A stretch of 64,000 nt of DNA from Copromyces sp. CBS 386.78 (taxonomy: Eukaryota > Ascomycota > Sordariomycetes > Sordariales > Sordariaceae). Shown in pieces: positions 12,181 to 23,480 of this stretch. The notes beneath the pieces were generated by a model that was not told the DNA's origin, ran no database searches, and saw only the letters and a program-made list of their open reading frames with translations. Where the stretch lies: the NCBI GenBank assembly GCA_030685235.1, contig MU839136.1:1-64000 (forward strand), read 5' to 3'. Numbering within the stretch: position 1 is the first letter of the stretch; each line of letters starts with the position of its first letter. Both the position numbers and the translations under genes were made by a program.

Positions 12181-13997
12181 ACTAGTGGCCCCGCCGCTAG
12201 TCAGACGGTCGATTTTGAAGACCTGACGAGTATGGAATCGGAGGAGGTTTTGCTTGGCAGATGGATTCTCGAATCTCGGTAAACGGACATGGTGGCCCGT
12301 GCGTTGGATGCTCTGGTTCCCGTTTTCACGCAGATTCATGCAGCCTTGGCACCCTTTGCCTCCTTGGCACTTGAACAGGGGGATTTTGACAGCTGTGCAG
12401 AGGCTCTTGTCAGGGGTCAATCTCGGAAGGAGCCGATTCGCATCCACAATCAACAACATTGTTGACATTCTCGTCTTGTATGTTAATATCGCGATATCGT
12501 TGACGAGATATGTGAACCGCGTTGATAGATTTGCCACTATCTCGAACGACATGTTTCGTGTTTCATTTCAAGTTCAGTTTACTTGTCCTTTAACTGTTCA
12601 TCACAACCGTGATGACGCTTTGGCTGGTTTCCCAAGTTGGTCACGACATGTCTCAGGGGATAATATCTTGCACAAGGTTGTGAGTCGACTTGGAGATTTC
12701 TTCGCTGATGCTCATCCAACCCTCTCTTTTTTTCAGTCATCATCGATTTGATGGGTAAAGATAATCCGTGAGCCGAGACGGGCGGATAGTTGCACATTGC
12801 ATGGTTTGGAGGTTTCAGGATGGCGAAACAACCAAGAAGGGCTGTGGTGTTGTTTGCATTCCAGTGGGTTGCTCGTGTTTCCTCCAACGCTGGTCTCTTT
12901 AAAACCGGCGACTGACTGAGATGGGAGTGTCTTTCTACTCTTTGCTCGTGTTGGTCGGGAATCCCATTGAATTGTGACCGGTCAGTACGCCATCGCGTCG
13001 ACGATAAAAGGTCCAGTTCTGTTCAGTTTTCTTGTTGTTCGCCGCATTCGTTTCCTTGCTCTGCTCGGTTCTGTCGCGCGATTCCTCCCTGTTCAAGTTG
13101 TCCAAAGTGGCGTGGGGGAGATGAGATCGAACGATGGATTCAGACCTGTGTCATAGATGATCAACCCGTACACTTTCAAGAACGGGCTAGGAAGGTACGA
13201 GCGGCTATTGTGCGACGACTGCGAGTTACACGCTAATACGACCGACACTCGGTGAACGTTTCCTCTTGGTGGTGCACGCTGGCAATCTTCCCTCTTTTCC
13301 ATTCAACATTGACGGACCCTTCACTTCAAGTTCAGTTGGACGGGATCCATAGCTGAGTGAAGTGCGACTCCCACCAAACCCGTTAGTGTTTACGACACCC
13401 TCTCTCTTCCCTTCCACTTTCCCACTCCTTGCCAAGTTGAAATTCAGTTTCAGTCAGGTAGAAGGAGCTTACGATCTGACTTCTACTTCATTTTACTAGC
13501 AGGAAAGGAAAGAACGCTTCGCGAAGGAGTCTAGAATTCAGGTTGGTTTGAACAATCTTTCAGGTACGTCACGATCCCCGATACCGTCGCAAACCTGGAA
13601 CTTTTTCGGGCCCGGACTCGTTCTGGAAACACCCACGGCCACCAACACCTGGCACCTACGGACAACCAGACATCTACCGAACGAGGGGCTTGTCAAACTC
13701 TGGTGTTTCTTCCACATCACACCTGAACTTGTCACCGTCACTACGTTACCGCGAGCCACTGGCAGGCTTTGACTTTGGTTTTGCCTCCATTCTGACCAGA
13801 AGACAGCCCCCGTCATCCCAGCATCCAGTGTGACTCCTCTTGCGACGCCGAAGCGGTCTTCTGCAACCCACATCAGCAATTCTGAATTCTGCATCTGCTT
13901 TTCCGCTGGATTCTGCAATCAAGGGGCCAAATTGGACTGCGGATTTTCCAACTGACCAGGACCCAGGATTAGGATATTACACCAGAGTATCCGTATC
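12181..13997. other. Intergenic region upstream of the PAN-like membrane protein gene
   Basis: Normal base composition. Overlapping open frames occur on both strands (for example 12254-12751 + and 12178-12552 -), but they lack recognisable domains and overlap each other. I see no supported gene. The right part is CT-rich and probably holds the promoter and leader of the gene starting at 13998. Confidence 0.5.
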
Positions 13998-15032
13998 ATG
14001 GCATCAGAAGGCCACAACGCTGGGCCGAGCGACCAGCCAGCTGTGGGAGCTCGTCCAGAGTTGACGTCGCATCAGAGCCAGACGTTCAAATCCTACGGCC
14101 AGGACTACCAGTTCGCCGAAACTTGGGCCAATCCCCCTCCTGAGTTCGTCGTCAGCACCGGTGCCGCCAGCAATGACCAGAATCCCGGCTTGCTGGAAGA
14201 GGCGCATCCCAACGGCGGCGGAAATGGAGGGGCCACCAATCTTGCAAGTATCGGCGGCAGCTTCAAGACGAAGGGATCGCAACAAACCGCGGATGAACAA
14301 CCCGAGGTCATCTGGGTCCCGCCCAGCGACAAGCCCTGGTACAAGAGAAGCGCGAAGCTATGGTGGATGATTGGCGGTATCTCTACCCTGGGCATCATAG
14401 CCGTCATCTTGGCCATTCTCGGAGCCCTGGGCATGCTTGGTGGCCACCACAACAAGTCTGTCCCCCACACGAGTGATCCATATCCACCAGGAACGTCCAC
14501 ATCGCTAACATCAACAAGTACGCCTTCTGAGCCCATGGCCTCTGCCACTTCCTCGATCGACCCCTCGTCATCGGCTACCGGAACTTCGACTTCGTCCGCA
14601 GCCACGCCCACCTCAACCGTAAGTTCACATCCATTCACCCTATCACTCCTCGTGACGAGTTTCTCTCCAGCTAACAAATCTGGTATGTAGAACCTAGCCA
14701 AGCAATGCACCGACGACACCACCTTCATCGAACACATCGCCTGGATGGGCACCGAGGTCGGCGGTTACGAGGCCACGTACAACGCAGCCAGCTCCGGCAA
14801 AGAGTGCTGCAACCACTGCTTCTCCGGTGACCCCGGCTGTGCGGGCTGGATGTACGACGGTGCCAACAAGTTCACGCCCTGCACCAAGCTCATGGTCACC
14901 AAGGACGAAGGAAACCCGAACAAGCAGTGTCCCAAGGGCAAGGCTCCTACGACCTACTTCAGCAAGAATCCCGACAAAAAGGTCGTCGGCGGTGGTGGAC
15001 CGTGCAGTGAAGAGTCCCAAATTCAGCGCTAG
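13998..15032 (+). CDS. Single-pass membrane protein with PAN/apple-like cysteine-rich ectodomain
   Basis: Two exons, 13998-14618 and 14691-15032, joined in phase 0 across a 72-nt intron (GTAAGT donor, CTAAC branch, TAG acceptor), give 320 aa. Residues 1-115 are polar. A KRSAKLWWM juncture is followed by one hydrophobic membrane segment at about 120-147. A Ser/Thr/Pro-rich stalk runs to about 207. The C-terminal ~110 residues hold a cysteine pattern (CC..C......C..W...........C, plus further Cys) typical of PAN/apple-like modules that bind proteins or carbohydrates. There is no N-terminal signal peptide, so the protein probably inserts with the cysteine-rich domain outside. The architecture is common in filamentous fungi, where such proteins are mostly uncharacterised. 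The specific ligand is unknown. Confidence 0.8.
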
Positions 15033-16060
15033 TTCTTGACGGAGTCTGCTCACTGTTTTCGGATGCGAATGCCTCCAGGCGTGTTGCCTTGCCGGGTGCC
15101 GTACTGATGAGGGTCATCTAAGCCTTCGTCAATGCCACATCATCTTGCCTACCCTTGAACGGTCAGCCCTCCGTGCTTGTCATCAAAGCTGGGAAGTTCA
15201 CCATTTCCCAGGATCCGGGTCTGAGCTGGTTCTCATTCACCTAATGATCTGATGGGAGGAGGCATCCAGGCAGAGCAATACCAGGCGATCTAGAATCAAT
15301 GGGGTGGATCAACTTGCTTTCAATTTCTTTTTCTTTTTTGATGGTTTCTAAGAGAAAAGCGGCCATGTATTTTTGTTGCATTTCACTGTTTGTTTGGTAG
15401 AGACGGATACCCGGATACCCGAGAAGAAAGCAAGGAAACTGAAGAGTTTAAAGATACTTGGTGCAGTATCGTCAGCGTTTATCGGATTCTGAAATAATTA
15501 CTACACCATGTATCTGAGGACATGGAATATGCCTCTGACCGGGCGGAGGACACTGTCGTTACAGGGAGATGAGCGTAATGGCAAGCATTTGGGAGATTGA
15601 AGAAGGCCGGATGTATGTCTGGACAGCGAAAATATAAGTCCTGGTCATCATTCTCTTTGCATACGGCTTTCCACCATGATTGCGCTTTGTGATGCTTATG
15701 GTCGTGACAGACAGGCCCAACACCATATTCCATTCCTCGTAGAAGCCGACCATTCTAGCACTCTACCTAGCTTTTCCCCTCCGCTGAGAGCCTCCCGCTA
15801 AAGAGCATCCCGCTCAGGTCACCATCTTCTCATCAGACCTCATCGGAATAAGGACACGAAAATAGCAGCAGTGTTCACAACCTATTTTCTCACCTGCAGC
15901 TCCAAGCAAGCAAGAAGCTCACATATGTGCATTCACAATCATTACATTCAAAAGCTAAGTCTAATCATCTGAAACTCTTTATAGCTTTTGTATTTTTCCC
16001 ATCCCATCCGTGCCTGTTCTACACCCAACGTAGCGTACTCCAACACACTTGGACAACCAC
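15033..16060. other. Intergenic region between convergent 3' ends
   Basis: This lies between the stop of the PAN-like gene and the stop of the - strand PDH E1 beta gene, so it holds two 3' UTRs. Short open frames on the - strand near 15480-15750 have no recognisable features. No RNA gene or repeat seen. Confidence 0.5.
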
Positions 16061-17449
16061 TTAGAGAAGCTTGAGAAGCTTAGCAGCGTGGTTCTCGATA
16101 AGAGCCTCAGTAGGGAAGGACATCTCCTCGAGCCCCGCGGCATAGGGAGTAGGGACATCGGCACCAGTGACACGCTGGGGAGGAGCATCGAGGTAATCGA
16201 AGCCGTACTCGACAGCGAGGGCGACGATCTCAGCACCAACACCGTAGGCGGGGAAGCCGGACTCGACGGTCATGAGACGGCGGGTCTTCTTGATGGAAGC
16301 GATAATGGCGTCCAAGTCGAGGGGCTTGATGGAGCGGAGGTTGATAACCTCAACCTCGACGCCGTACTTCTTCTTGAGGGCCTCGGCAGCGACAATCGAC
16401 TGGCCGACGCAGCGCGACATGGTCACGATGGTCAGGTCCTTGCCGGCGCGCTCGACCTTGGCCTTGCCGATGGGGATCACGAAGTCGTCCTTCTGGGCGG
16501 CCTCGGACATGGGGAAGACCTTGCCGTACATGAGCTCGTTCTCGAGAACGATGACCGGGTTGGGGTCGCGGATGGCGGCCTTGAGAAGACCCTTGGCGTC
16601 CTCGGAGGACCAGGGGGACACGACCTTGAGGCCGGGCACGGAACCGTACCAGGCGCTGTAGTCTTGGGAGTGCTGGGCGCCAACACCGGCGGCGAAACCG
16701 TTGGGGCCGCGGAAGGTGATGTTGCAGGGCTGGATACCACCGGACATGTAGAGGGTCTTGGCGGCGGAGTTGACGATGTGATCGATGGACTGCATGGCGA
16801 AGTTGAAGGTCATGAACTCGCACTAGAGGAGGGAAAATAAAGGCACATGGTTAGCTTGTGTGCTTTCTACTACATGTTTGTGTTCTGTTTCTTTGCTGTC
16901 GTCCTCTCCGTCCTGGCGCGCATTCGCAAGCGATAGTGCTGAACTGATGTTGTTCATAGGGCTATGGCTTGGGACGAACCCAGGCCTCTAGTGGACCGGG
17001 AAGGGCGGGTCTCGAGTCATGGGCTGATCCAGTGCGTCATGATAGGTCCCTCCTTTAGGAAGTTTACTTACGACGGGGTGAAGACCGCTGAGAGCAGCAC
17101 CGACGGCGAGACCGGTGAAGCCCATCTCGGTGATAGGTGTGTCGATAACACGCTTTTCGCCGAAGCGATCTAGTAGGCCCTTGGTGACCTTGTATGCGCC
17201 ATTGTACTGGGCAACCTCCTCACCCAAGACAAAGACCTTGGGGTTGGACTCGAGCTCCTCGGCCAGGGCCTCGTTCAGGGCATCGCGGACCGTGTAGTCC
17301 TTGGTACCGGAGGGGGCATCGGCGTAGGTCCGTTTTTGAAGACCGGCGACGGAGGCGGGCTTGAAGAAGGTCGGGGCCGCAGGACGGGCAACCTGGACAC
17401 GCGAGGCCGCGGAAGCCAGGCGGACTGCGGGTCGGAGATAGCGCGACAT
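16061..17449 (-). CDS. pdb1: Pyruvate dehydrogenase E1 component subunit beta, mitochondrial
   Basis: Exon 1 is 17072-17449 and exon 2 16061-16822, joined in phase 0 across a 249-nt intron (GTAAGT...CTCTAG), giving 379 aa, the usual length for fungal E1 beta. The start was chosen because [12 protein letters not shown] opens an Arg-rich, acid-free mitochondrial presequence ending near QKRTYA. The mature part shows [18 protein letters not shown], then [17 protein letters not shown] across the cofactor-binding region, FNFAMQ just after the intron, and the C-terminal transketolase domain with [11 protein letters not shown]. With E1 alpha it forms the thiamine-diphosphate decarboxylase of the pyruvate dehydrogenase complex in the matrix, feeding acetyl-CoA to the TCA cycle. 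The intron is longer than most here. The family assignment is very secure. Confidence 0.97.
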
Positions 17450-19149
17450 GGCTCTGGGTGCTTGGTTGTTCGTGGGTTGGAGAAATATGGAGAAAAAGAG
17501 GGTGTCCCGACTCAGGTCAGAAATAATGCAGTGCACTGACTAGCCGACAGTGGGGAGTCAACGGAATGAAAGGGTTTTGGGTATGACGGGTGGTTGCCAA
17601 TTAATTTCTGCCGTCGGTACCGACTGCAGCTTGCAACTCTTTTGAGGATGGGGAAAGAAGGCGCTTGGCTGACTGTTGAGAGCAGTGTCAGGTTGGGGAT
17701 GATGTTGATGATCAGGAAAGCAAGCGCAGCAGTTTTTCCAGAGAGTGGGAGGGATTTTTTGGGGCCTTGCACCATCCGCCATCAAAAGATACGGTAGGGA
17801 GGGACGGGAGCTTGGATCCAGCTTTCTCGGAACGCCGCACTCGAGCTTTTTCTCACAGCTGGAACGTTGAACCCCAACGCTTCCTCTGCGCTAGCTTACA
17901 AAAGGCCTAGCCAAAGGGTCATCCATGACAGTTCCGTGGGTGTCCTGGCCCCTCGATTGGCTTGATACACCCTGGCCGCCTTCGAAGACAAGCCCTGGCC
18001 CACTGCAATGACAGCTGCGGAGGCAATCGATTTTGGAGGACAACCCTGTCAACGCCGCGACTCCTCACGATCCCGCTTCGCTCACGATAAGCAAGCTCCT
18101 CTAGCTCATAAGCAATGGGCATCGCCGGCTGGCATCGGAGCATTTTCACGGTTGGCAGTATATAAGGTACATGGTTGCTATCCGTCACAACGTCAACCAG
18201 AGGTCCGAACCCATAATGTCTATGATGGTAAAACGCATTACAAAACGGGCATGCCGGCAATGGCATAGGAAAGACATAGCGGCAACTGTTTGCCTCGCTG
18301 TTGACGGATCTGACGGCGTTGAGAGAGTGGATTGCTGCCCCTCCTCTCCAATACACCCCTGCCAAATTCGTTAGCATGAGACCTCGTCAGGTTCGTCATA
18401 GCCTGAAGGGTCCCGAATATCAATATCGCGACTTCCATTTGAAAGGAAGGCGTCGATCTCCTAAAATTTATATGATTGATAGTTCGAGTTGGGTTTTGAG
18501 CTTCACAAAAGGCGCCAACATGCTCCTTGCCAGCCCTCCCCGAGTTGGAGAAGGTCCGTATCTCAATAACACGTTACTATAACCAATACAGCAAAGTCCG
18601 TTGGGGCAAACACACAACGCGCCGAAGCCGCGCCGCAGAGGAACACGCTGTATGAACCGCCGGAGTCGGTGTAACACAAATGCCACCGTGTCACTCTAGC
18701 TCTTCCATTCCGTCCGGATTTTACGGTGTTGCGCATTGGTTGTGCAACAGTTCAACATGACATAAAAACCAACAAAATCATCAGAAAAGCAAACAGAATG
18801 AAAACGGTTTATGTTGATTTTCAAAGACGTTGTAGTCAGAGTATATTAAGTTCATTCATACAGGTCATTGTACACGACGTCGTAAACTACCTATAGCCAA
18901 CTCTAATGTGCGGTCCTCGTACTGGCTCTTGCTGTAGCCAACATCCAACCTTTCGAACAAAAATCCCGGCCTGTCCGGCAATTATTGATTAAATCAGCGT
19001 GTAAATGCAATAGTCTGTTGCCGTCCCTCCGTGTCATTATGTTTATCCGCTTCATGATGACCCGAATGTAAACCCCTATATCCCCGCCTGGAAAAAAAAA
19101 TGTACAAAGAAATGGAAATGATTATATGGGGTATCTTTTCAAGCACATT
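17450..19149. other. Intergenic region upstream of pdb1 and downstream of erg6
   Basis: Holds the pdb1 promoter and leader on the right-hand side of its start, and the erg6 3' UTR at the other end. Several overlapping short frames (17.5-18.7 kb) show no domain or codon pattern that I trust. No tRNA, repeat or transposon recognised. Confidence 0.5.
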
Positions 19150-20373
19150 TTAGTTGAGAGGCTTCTTGCCGACCATGAGGTACATGGGGGTGAAGAGGTT
19201 CTTCTTGGCACCGGCGACGAGACCATCGGCACCGCGGGCGAGCGCATCGGCGGTCTTCTTGGTACCCTTGGGGGCAAGGCCGAAGGTCTCGAGGACACCG
19301 GCGAAACCGTGAAGGATGCGACGGGCAGTGTGGGTCATGCGGACGACGGTGAAGAAGTCGAGGTAACTCTGCATGTAGCCGAGCTCACCAGCAATCGGCC
19401 AGTACCAGGGCATGGGGTCGTTGCGCTCAGCAAGATCCTCGTGGTGGAGGAGCTCGAAACCGACATTCTTCATGGCGGCGAGACCCTCGCTGATGGGCAC
19501 CATGTTGGAGATACCGTTGCCGACCTCAATGGCGAGACGGATGTCACGGTGCTCGACGTTGTCGTTGTCGTAGTTGTCGGTCATGAGCCACTCGTAGACA
19601 CCAAAGACACCACCGGGCTTAAGGACACGGTAGATCTCGCCGTAGACACCCTCGAGCTTGGGAGCATGGACGGTAGCCTCGATGGCGTAGACGGCATCGA
19701 AGGAGTTGTCGGGGAAGGACATCTGCATGAAATCGCCCTTGACGAACTTGAGCTGACCAGAGAGGCCGTCGCGAACAGCGTAGTGAGTGGCGCGGTCGAT
19801 CTGGTAGTCGTTGTTGTTGAGGCCGGTGATGTGGGCGTCGGTGAACTTGGCGATTTCGCGCGCAGGGCCACCAACACCGCAACCAACATCGAGAACCTTC
19901 ATGTCCTTCTTGATGCCGATCTGGGAAGCGAGGTAGTGCTCGTGACGGGCAATAGCCTGGTAGAAGGGCTCGCCGGGGGAGAAACGGCAGAAGTGGAAGC
20001 ACTGGCCCCAGCCATACTCGTAAAGATCGGTCGCGAGGTTGTAGTAGCTGTAAGGAACACATTGTCAGTCTCCATGTTTTCGCACAAAGCAAGCATCTTA
20101 TGAGGCAAGGCGGGGAACTTACTGCCTGGTCAAGGTCGCGTACTCCTTGGTACGGGCCTCGCGATCAGCCTGGGTCTCACCCTCGGCAGTCTTGTTGTCA
20201 AAGTGCTTGAAGTACTCGTCAACGGCGATCTGCTGAGCCTCGGTGTTCTTCTTCAGCAGAGCAGCGACACCACCGGCAGCCTTGGCAGAGTCGCCGTGCA
20301 TGACCTTCTTGAACTCAGCATCGCGCTGGTGGTCCTCCTTCTCGAGGGCAACAACTTTTGGTGCGGAAGGCAT
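19150..20373 (-). CDS. erg6: Sterol 24-C-methyltransferase (ERG6 family)
   Basis: Exon 1 is 20123-20373 and exon 2 19150-20047, separated by a 75-nt intron (GTAAGT...CAG) that splits a His codon, giving 382 aa. The joined product contains HYYNLATDLYEYGWG, the sterol-binding signature around residue 84-98. Residues 135-145 hold VLDVGCGVGGP, the SAM-binding motif I. EATVHAPKLEGVY and RVLKPGG follow. The enzyme transfers a methyl group from S-adenosylmethionine to C-24 of zymosterol or lanosterol-type substrates in ergosterol synthesis, usually at the ER or lipid droplets. In Neurospora this family member has been named erg-4. It is divergently arranged with the splicing factor gene at 21199. 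There are no signs of damage. Confidence 0.97.
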
Positions 20374-21198
20374 ATTGATAGATGGTTGTGGTGTTGAACT
20401 GGGGAGAAATGTGGAGGAAGGCGGAGAAGATCTCGCAGGCTGTTGAATGAGGGGAAGAAATGAAAGATGGGATAGGCACGAACAAGCAGAAGACAACTGA
20501 AGAAGACTGGACGTTGCGGTCAGTCGGGATCCTCCATATAAACAAAAAATAGTGACCCCGGACCCCTTTCCTCCTCGTGCTCGCTGGCACCTTGCAATTA
20601 CCCCTGGATGAGAGTTATGCCAGGGTGTACAACGATAGCATGCGATAGCTGCTGTATTCCGTCCAGGAATCCCAATCGCCAATTGGCCCGAGCGCCCCAC
20701 AAAATGGCCTCGGCCAATCTGAAAGATCCACCGCCTTTTAACTTTCGGGTTGAACCGTGAAACTTGGCGCCAGCGAATTGGGCGAAGAAGCACTCGAAAG
20801 ATGCGAACTCGAATTCGAAATCCACGTGAAAGCTCATTCAACTGGGACGGTCTCGCCCTAGTGCCCGTGCGCTTAAATCCCGAATACGAATACCAAACCG
20901 AGTTGTGAAGGGGTCCTTGGATAGCTTAGCCACGGTTCGGTTTCTTACGGTTACCCTGTAACGCGTGTAACAGAAGACGTGGCGTAATTACGCCACAATG
21001 ACCGATAAGAGTTCTGACGGATAACGAATGTCTGGAAAGCCCGAACTTAAGCAGGTCACCTTCGTCAGTCAGTCGAAAGTCGCAAGTGCCAAAGATCGTC
21101 ATCATCACCACTGCGCACATCACCCACCACCAACCATCGCGTCACCAGCCGACCTACAACGCGTATCAATCCACAAATAATTTTGCATCAACCTCGAC
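20374..21198. promoter_or_regulatory. Shared divergent upstream region of erg6 and slt11
   Basis: This 825-bp interval lies between the start codons of two divergent genes and so must carry both promoters and leaders. Pyrimidine-rich leaders are visible on each side. I did not identify a specific factor site. Confidence 0.55.
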
Positions 21199-22356
21199 AT
21201 GCCACCGCAAATTAAACACGATCTCAACCGCTCCGGTTGGGAAGCGACCGACTTCCCCTCCGTTTGCGAAAACTGTCTGCCCGAGAACCCCTACGTCAAG
21301 ATGCTCAAGGAAGACTACGGTGCCGAATGCAAGCTCTGTACCCGCCCATTCACCGTCTTCAGCTGGGCTGCCGACCGTGCCCACGCCCGCAAGAAACGCA
21401 CCAACATCTGCCTCACCTGCGCCCGCCTCAAGAACGCCTGCCAATGCTGCATCCTCGATCTTCAGTTTGGTCTACCCATCATCATCAGAGACAAGGCCCT
21501 CGAGCTGGTCGCCCCGGGCCCTCAGAGCGAGATCAACCGCGAGTACTTTGCACAAAACAACGAGCGCGCGATCGAAGAAGGAAGAGCTGGTATCGAGGAG
21601 TACGAGAAGGCGGACGAGAAGGCGAGAGAGCTGCTTCGGAGGCTAGCGCAAAGCAAGCCTTATTTCAGAAAGGGCAGGGAGGTCGACGACGAGGGCAACC
21701 CTGTTGGCGGATCATCGAGCGGCGCAGGAAGGGCGACGGGAGGCAATCCTGCCATGGGAGCTGGTGTTGGTGGAGTCGGTCCGATTCGCACAAGAGACTC
21801 CAGGGCGGCCGCGGCTGCTGGTGCCAGACCCGGTGGTGGACGACGACCAAACGCAGCCCCGGCACCTCCTCCCGGACCCAAGGATTGGCAGCCGCCTGCC
21901 GATCAGAGCATCATGTCCCTCTTCGTCACCGGTATCGAGGATGACCTGCCCGAGTTCAAGATCCGTGATTTCTTCAAGGCGTTCGGGAAGATCAAGTCAC
22001 TGGTTGTGTCGCACATGTCGCATGCCGCTTTTGTCAACTACGAAACTCGGGAGGCTGCTGAGAAGGCTTCGTTGGAGTGCAGGGGCCGTGCTGTCATTGC
22101 CGGATGCCCCTTGAGGGTTAGATGGAGCGTACCCAAGGCCTTGGGAACAATGAACAAAGAACAGCGCTCGGAGATGCTACGAGATGGTCGGTCAGCCTTT
22201 GGCAGTGCTCAGAAGACAGGCGGTCAAAAGGCGATCGAGGGAGGAAATGCTCAGGGTGGCGCATCAGGAGCGCAGAACGACGACACATCCAACCTCACTA
22301 TCGCCGCGCCGCCCGGTGCGGCAGACGTACAGTATGCCAGTCTTTCTGGCAACTAA
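21199..22356 (+). CDS. slt11: Pre-mRNA-splicing factor SLT11/ECM2 (RBM22-like)
   Basis: An uninterrupted 385-aa frame. Residues 23-84 hold the zinc-binding N-terminal region, with Cys at 23, 26, 44, 47, 71, 74, 81, 83 and 84 (VCENC, CKLC, CLTC, CQCC). Further on, residues 235-310 form an RNA-recognition motif (SLFVTGIEDDLPEFKIRDFF, then FVNYETREAAEKA). The linker is Gly/Ala/Pro-rich. SLT11/ECM2, the fungal counterpart of human RBM22, sits next to the U2/U6 catalytic core and belongs to the Prp19-associated NineTeen Complex-related proteins. The start is the first ATG in the frame, just after an ATG-free leader, and length matches the family. The C-terminal ~75 residues are low-complexity and probably disordered. 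Confidence 0.94.
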   Translation: MPPQIKHDLNRSGWEATDFPSVCENCLPENPYVKMLKEDYGAECKLCTRPFTVFSWAADRAHARKKRTNICLTCARLKNACQCCILDLQFGLPIIIRDKALELVAPGPQSEINREYFAQNNERAIEEGRAGIEEYEKADEKARELLRRLAQSKPYFRKGREVDDEGNPVGGSSSGAGRATGGNPAMGAGVGGVGPIRTRDSRAAAAAGARPGGGRRPNAAPAPPPGPKDWQPPADQSIMSLFVTGIEDDLPEFKIRDFFKAFGKIKSLVVSHMSHAAFVNYETREAAEKASLECRGRAVIAGCPLRVRWSVPKALGTMNKEQRSEMLRDGRSAFGSAQKTGGQKAIEGGNAQGGASGAQNDDTSNLTIAAPPGAADVQYASLSGN

Positions 22357-22623
22357 ACGGGGACAGAAAAGTGCTTTCAATCATGGTATTGCAAGGCGTT
22401 CGGAGGGTATTATGATTTGGCGGTTTGGGCTCAGGGTTTCTCGGATACATTGCATTTCCTAATATCGCATGGGGTCTTCCAGTATTTGTTTACATTGAGG
22501 GGTATCATAGATGATTTATATATATACACGGGCAACAGTACTGTCCTGTTGGTCCATTACGTTCTCACGAACTTGAGTTTCCAAAATCCCTGTTCTTTTC
22601 CAACCGCGACTTTTGTATTCTCT

Positions 22624-23109
22624 TTATGCCGAGCAGCACTTGTGCTCGCCGCCGATCCTGATGTTCTTGTTGCCCAGCTTGATGGTATCGTTGTCGCCGC
22701 GCTCGGTATCCTTGTGAATCCGCAGCTCTGTGAGGAACAACTAGTCAGCAACCGTATCCTATGTAGAACTCGGGCACTTTTGGACTCCACGCACTGTAGG
22801 TCTCGCCGTCCTTGCGGCCCTGGACGACATTGGATCTCAAAAAGCTAGCGACCTCCTCGGCATGCGCAATCGCAGGCGCAATCGTGGGATCGTTGGCGGG
22901 GAGGTTCTGGTTCTCGCGGAAACCACGGCTGATAGACTCGTAGGCAGCGGTAAGGGTGCGGGCATCGCCTATAACAGTGACACAGCCGGTTAGTCCGGGG
23001 AGCTACATAGGCCGGCGGGTGCACCAAGGGGACTGCAGGGGAACATCGTACCATCAAAGGCAACTCTCGCGGCGCGCATGAGGTGACGGTAGGCGTGGAG
23101 GGCAGACAT
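22624..23109 (-). CDS. MZM1: Mitochondrial zinc maintenance protein 1 (LYR-motif protein)
   Basis: Three exons, 23052-23109, 22795-22968 and 22624-22727, encode 111 aa. Introns are 83 nt (GTACGA...TATAG) and 67 nt (GTGCGT...CACAG). The protein starts MSALHAYRHLMRAARVAFDGD, the N-terminal helix of the LYR/Complex1 family with L-Y-R-type residues. It continues SISRGFRENQNL and ends with a Cys pair, KCCSA. In yeast MZM1 is a matrix chaperone that stabilises the Rieske iron-sulfur protein before its insertion into complex III. It is divergently arranged with zuotin, with 371 bp between starts. No long uninterrupted frame spans it, so it is easily missed without modelling the introns. Confidence 0.88.
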
Positions 23110-23480
23110 GATGACAATTGCGCTGGTAAACGAGCGTCAGGAAGGGAATGCAGGGTCAAAAGAAGGTAAATGGTATTCTATCGCCGGGTTTCTGGTCTAA
23201 CAAAAAGATCGAAGGCTTGTCTGAAAACAGTTGTAGTGACGGCAATACGACCTCCAAAAATGTCGCCCAGGACCGGGTAGGTTTGCCGGCCGGAGTGGAC
23301 TTGGAGTTGCGGTGATCGTGATTGGCGGTCGATAAGCACGATGTGGGGAGCTTGGCCATCGAAAAATTTCCCGAAACCCGTAAAAGACAACAGAGGGGCC
23401 CCGCCTATGCAAGCTTCCAGTTCCTGCGCCTGTCACTGTCTTCCAACCCACCATCACCATCCTCATCATCGACCGCAAAT
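23110..23480. promoter_or_regulatory. Shared divergent upstream region of MZM1 and zuotin
   Basis: 371 bp separate the two start codons. This interval must contain both promoters and 5' leaders; no defined factor site recognised. Confidence 0.5.

Noticed and set aside
12254..12751. 165-aa + strand frame near the island border
   Set aside because: No domain, overlaps an equally plausible - strand frame, and there is no codon pattern distinguishing it.
16049..16840. 263-aa + strand frame over pdb1
   Set aside because: Antisense shadow of PDH E1 beta exon 2.
19126..20103. 325-aa + strand frame over erg6
   Set aside because: Shadow of the erg6 exon 2 with its biased codons; no recognisable features.
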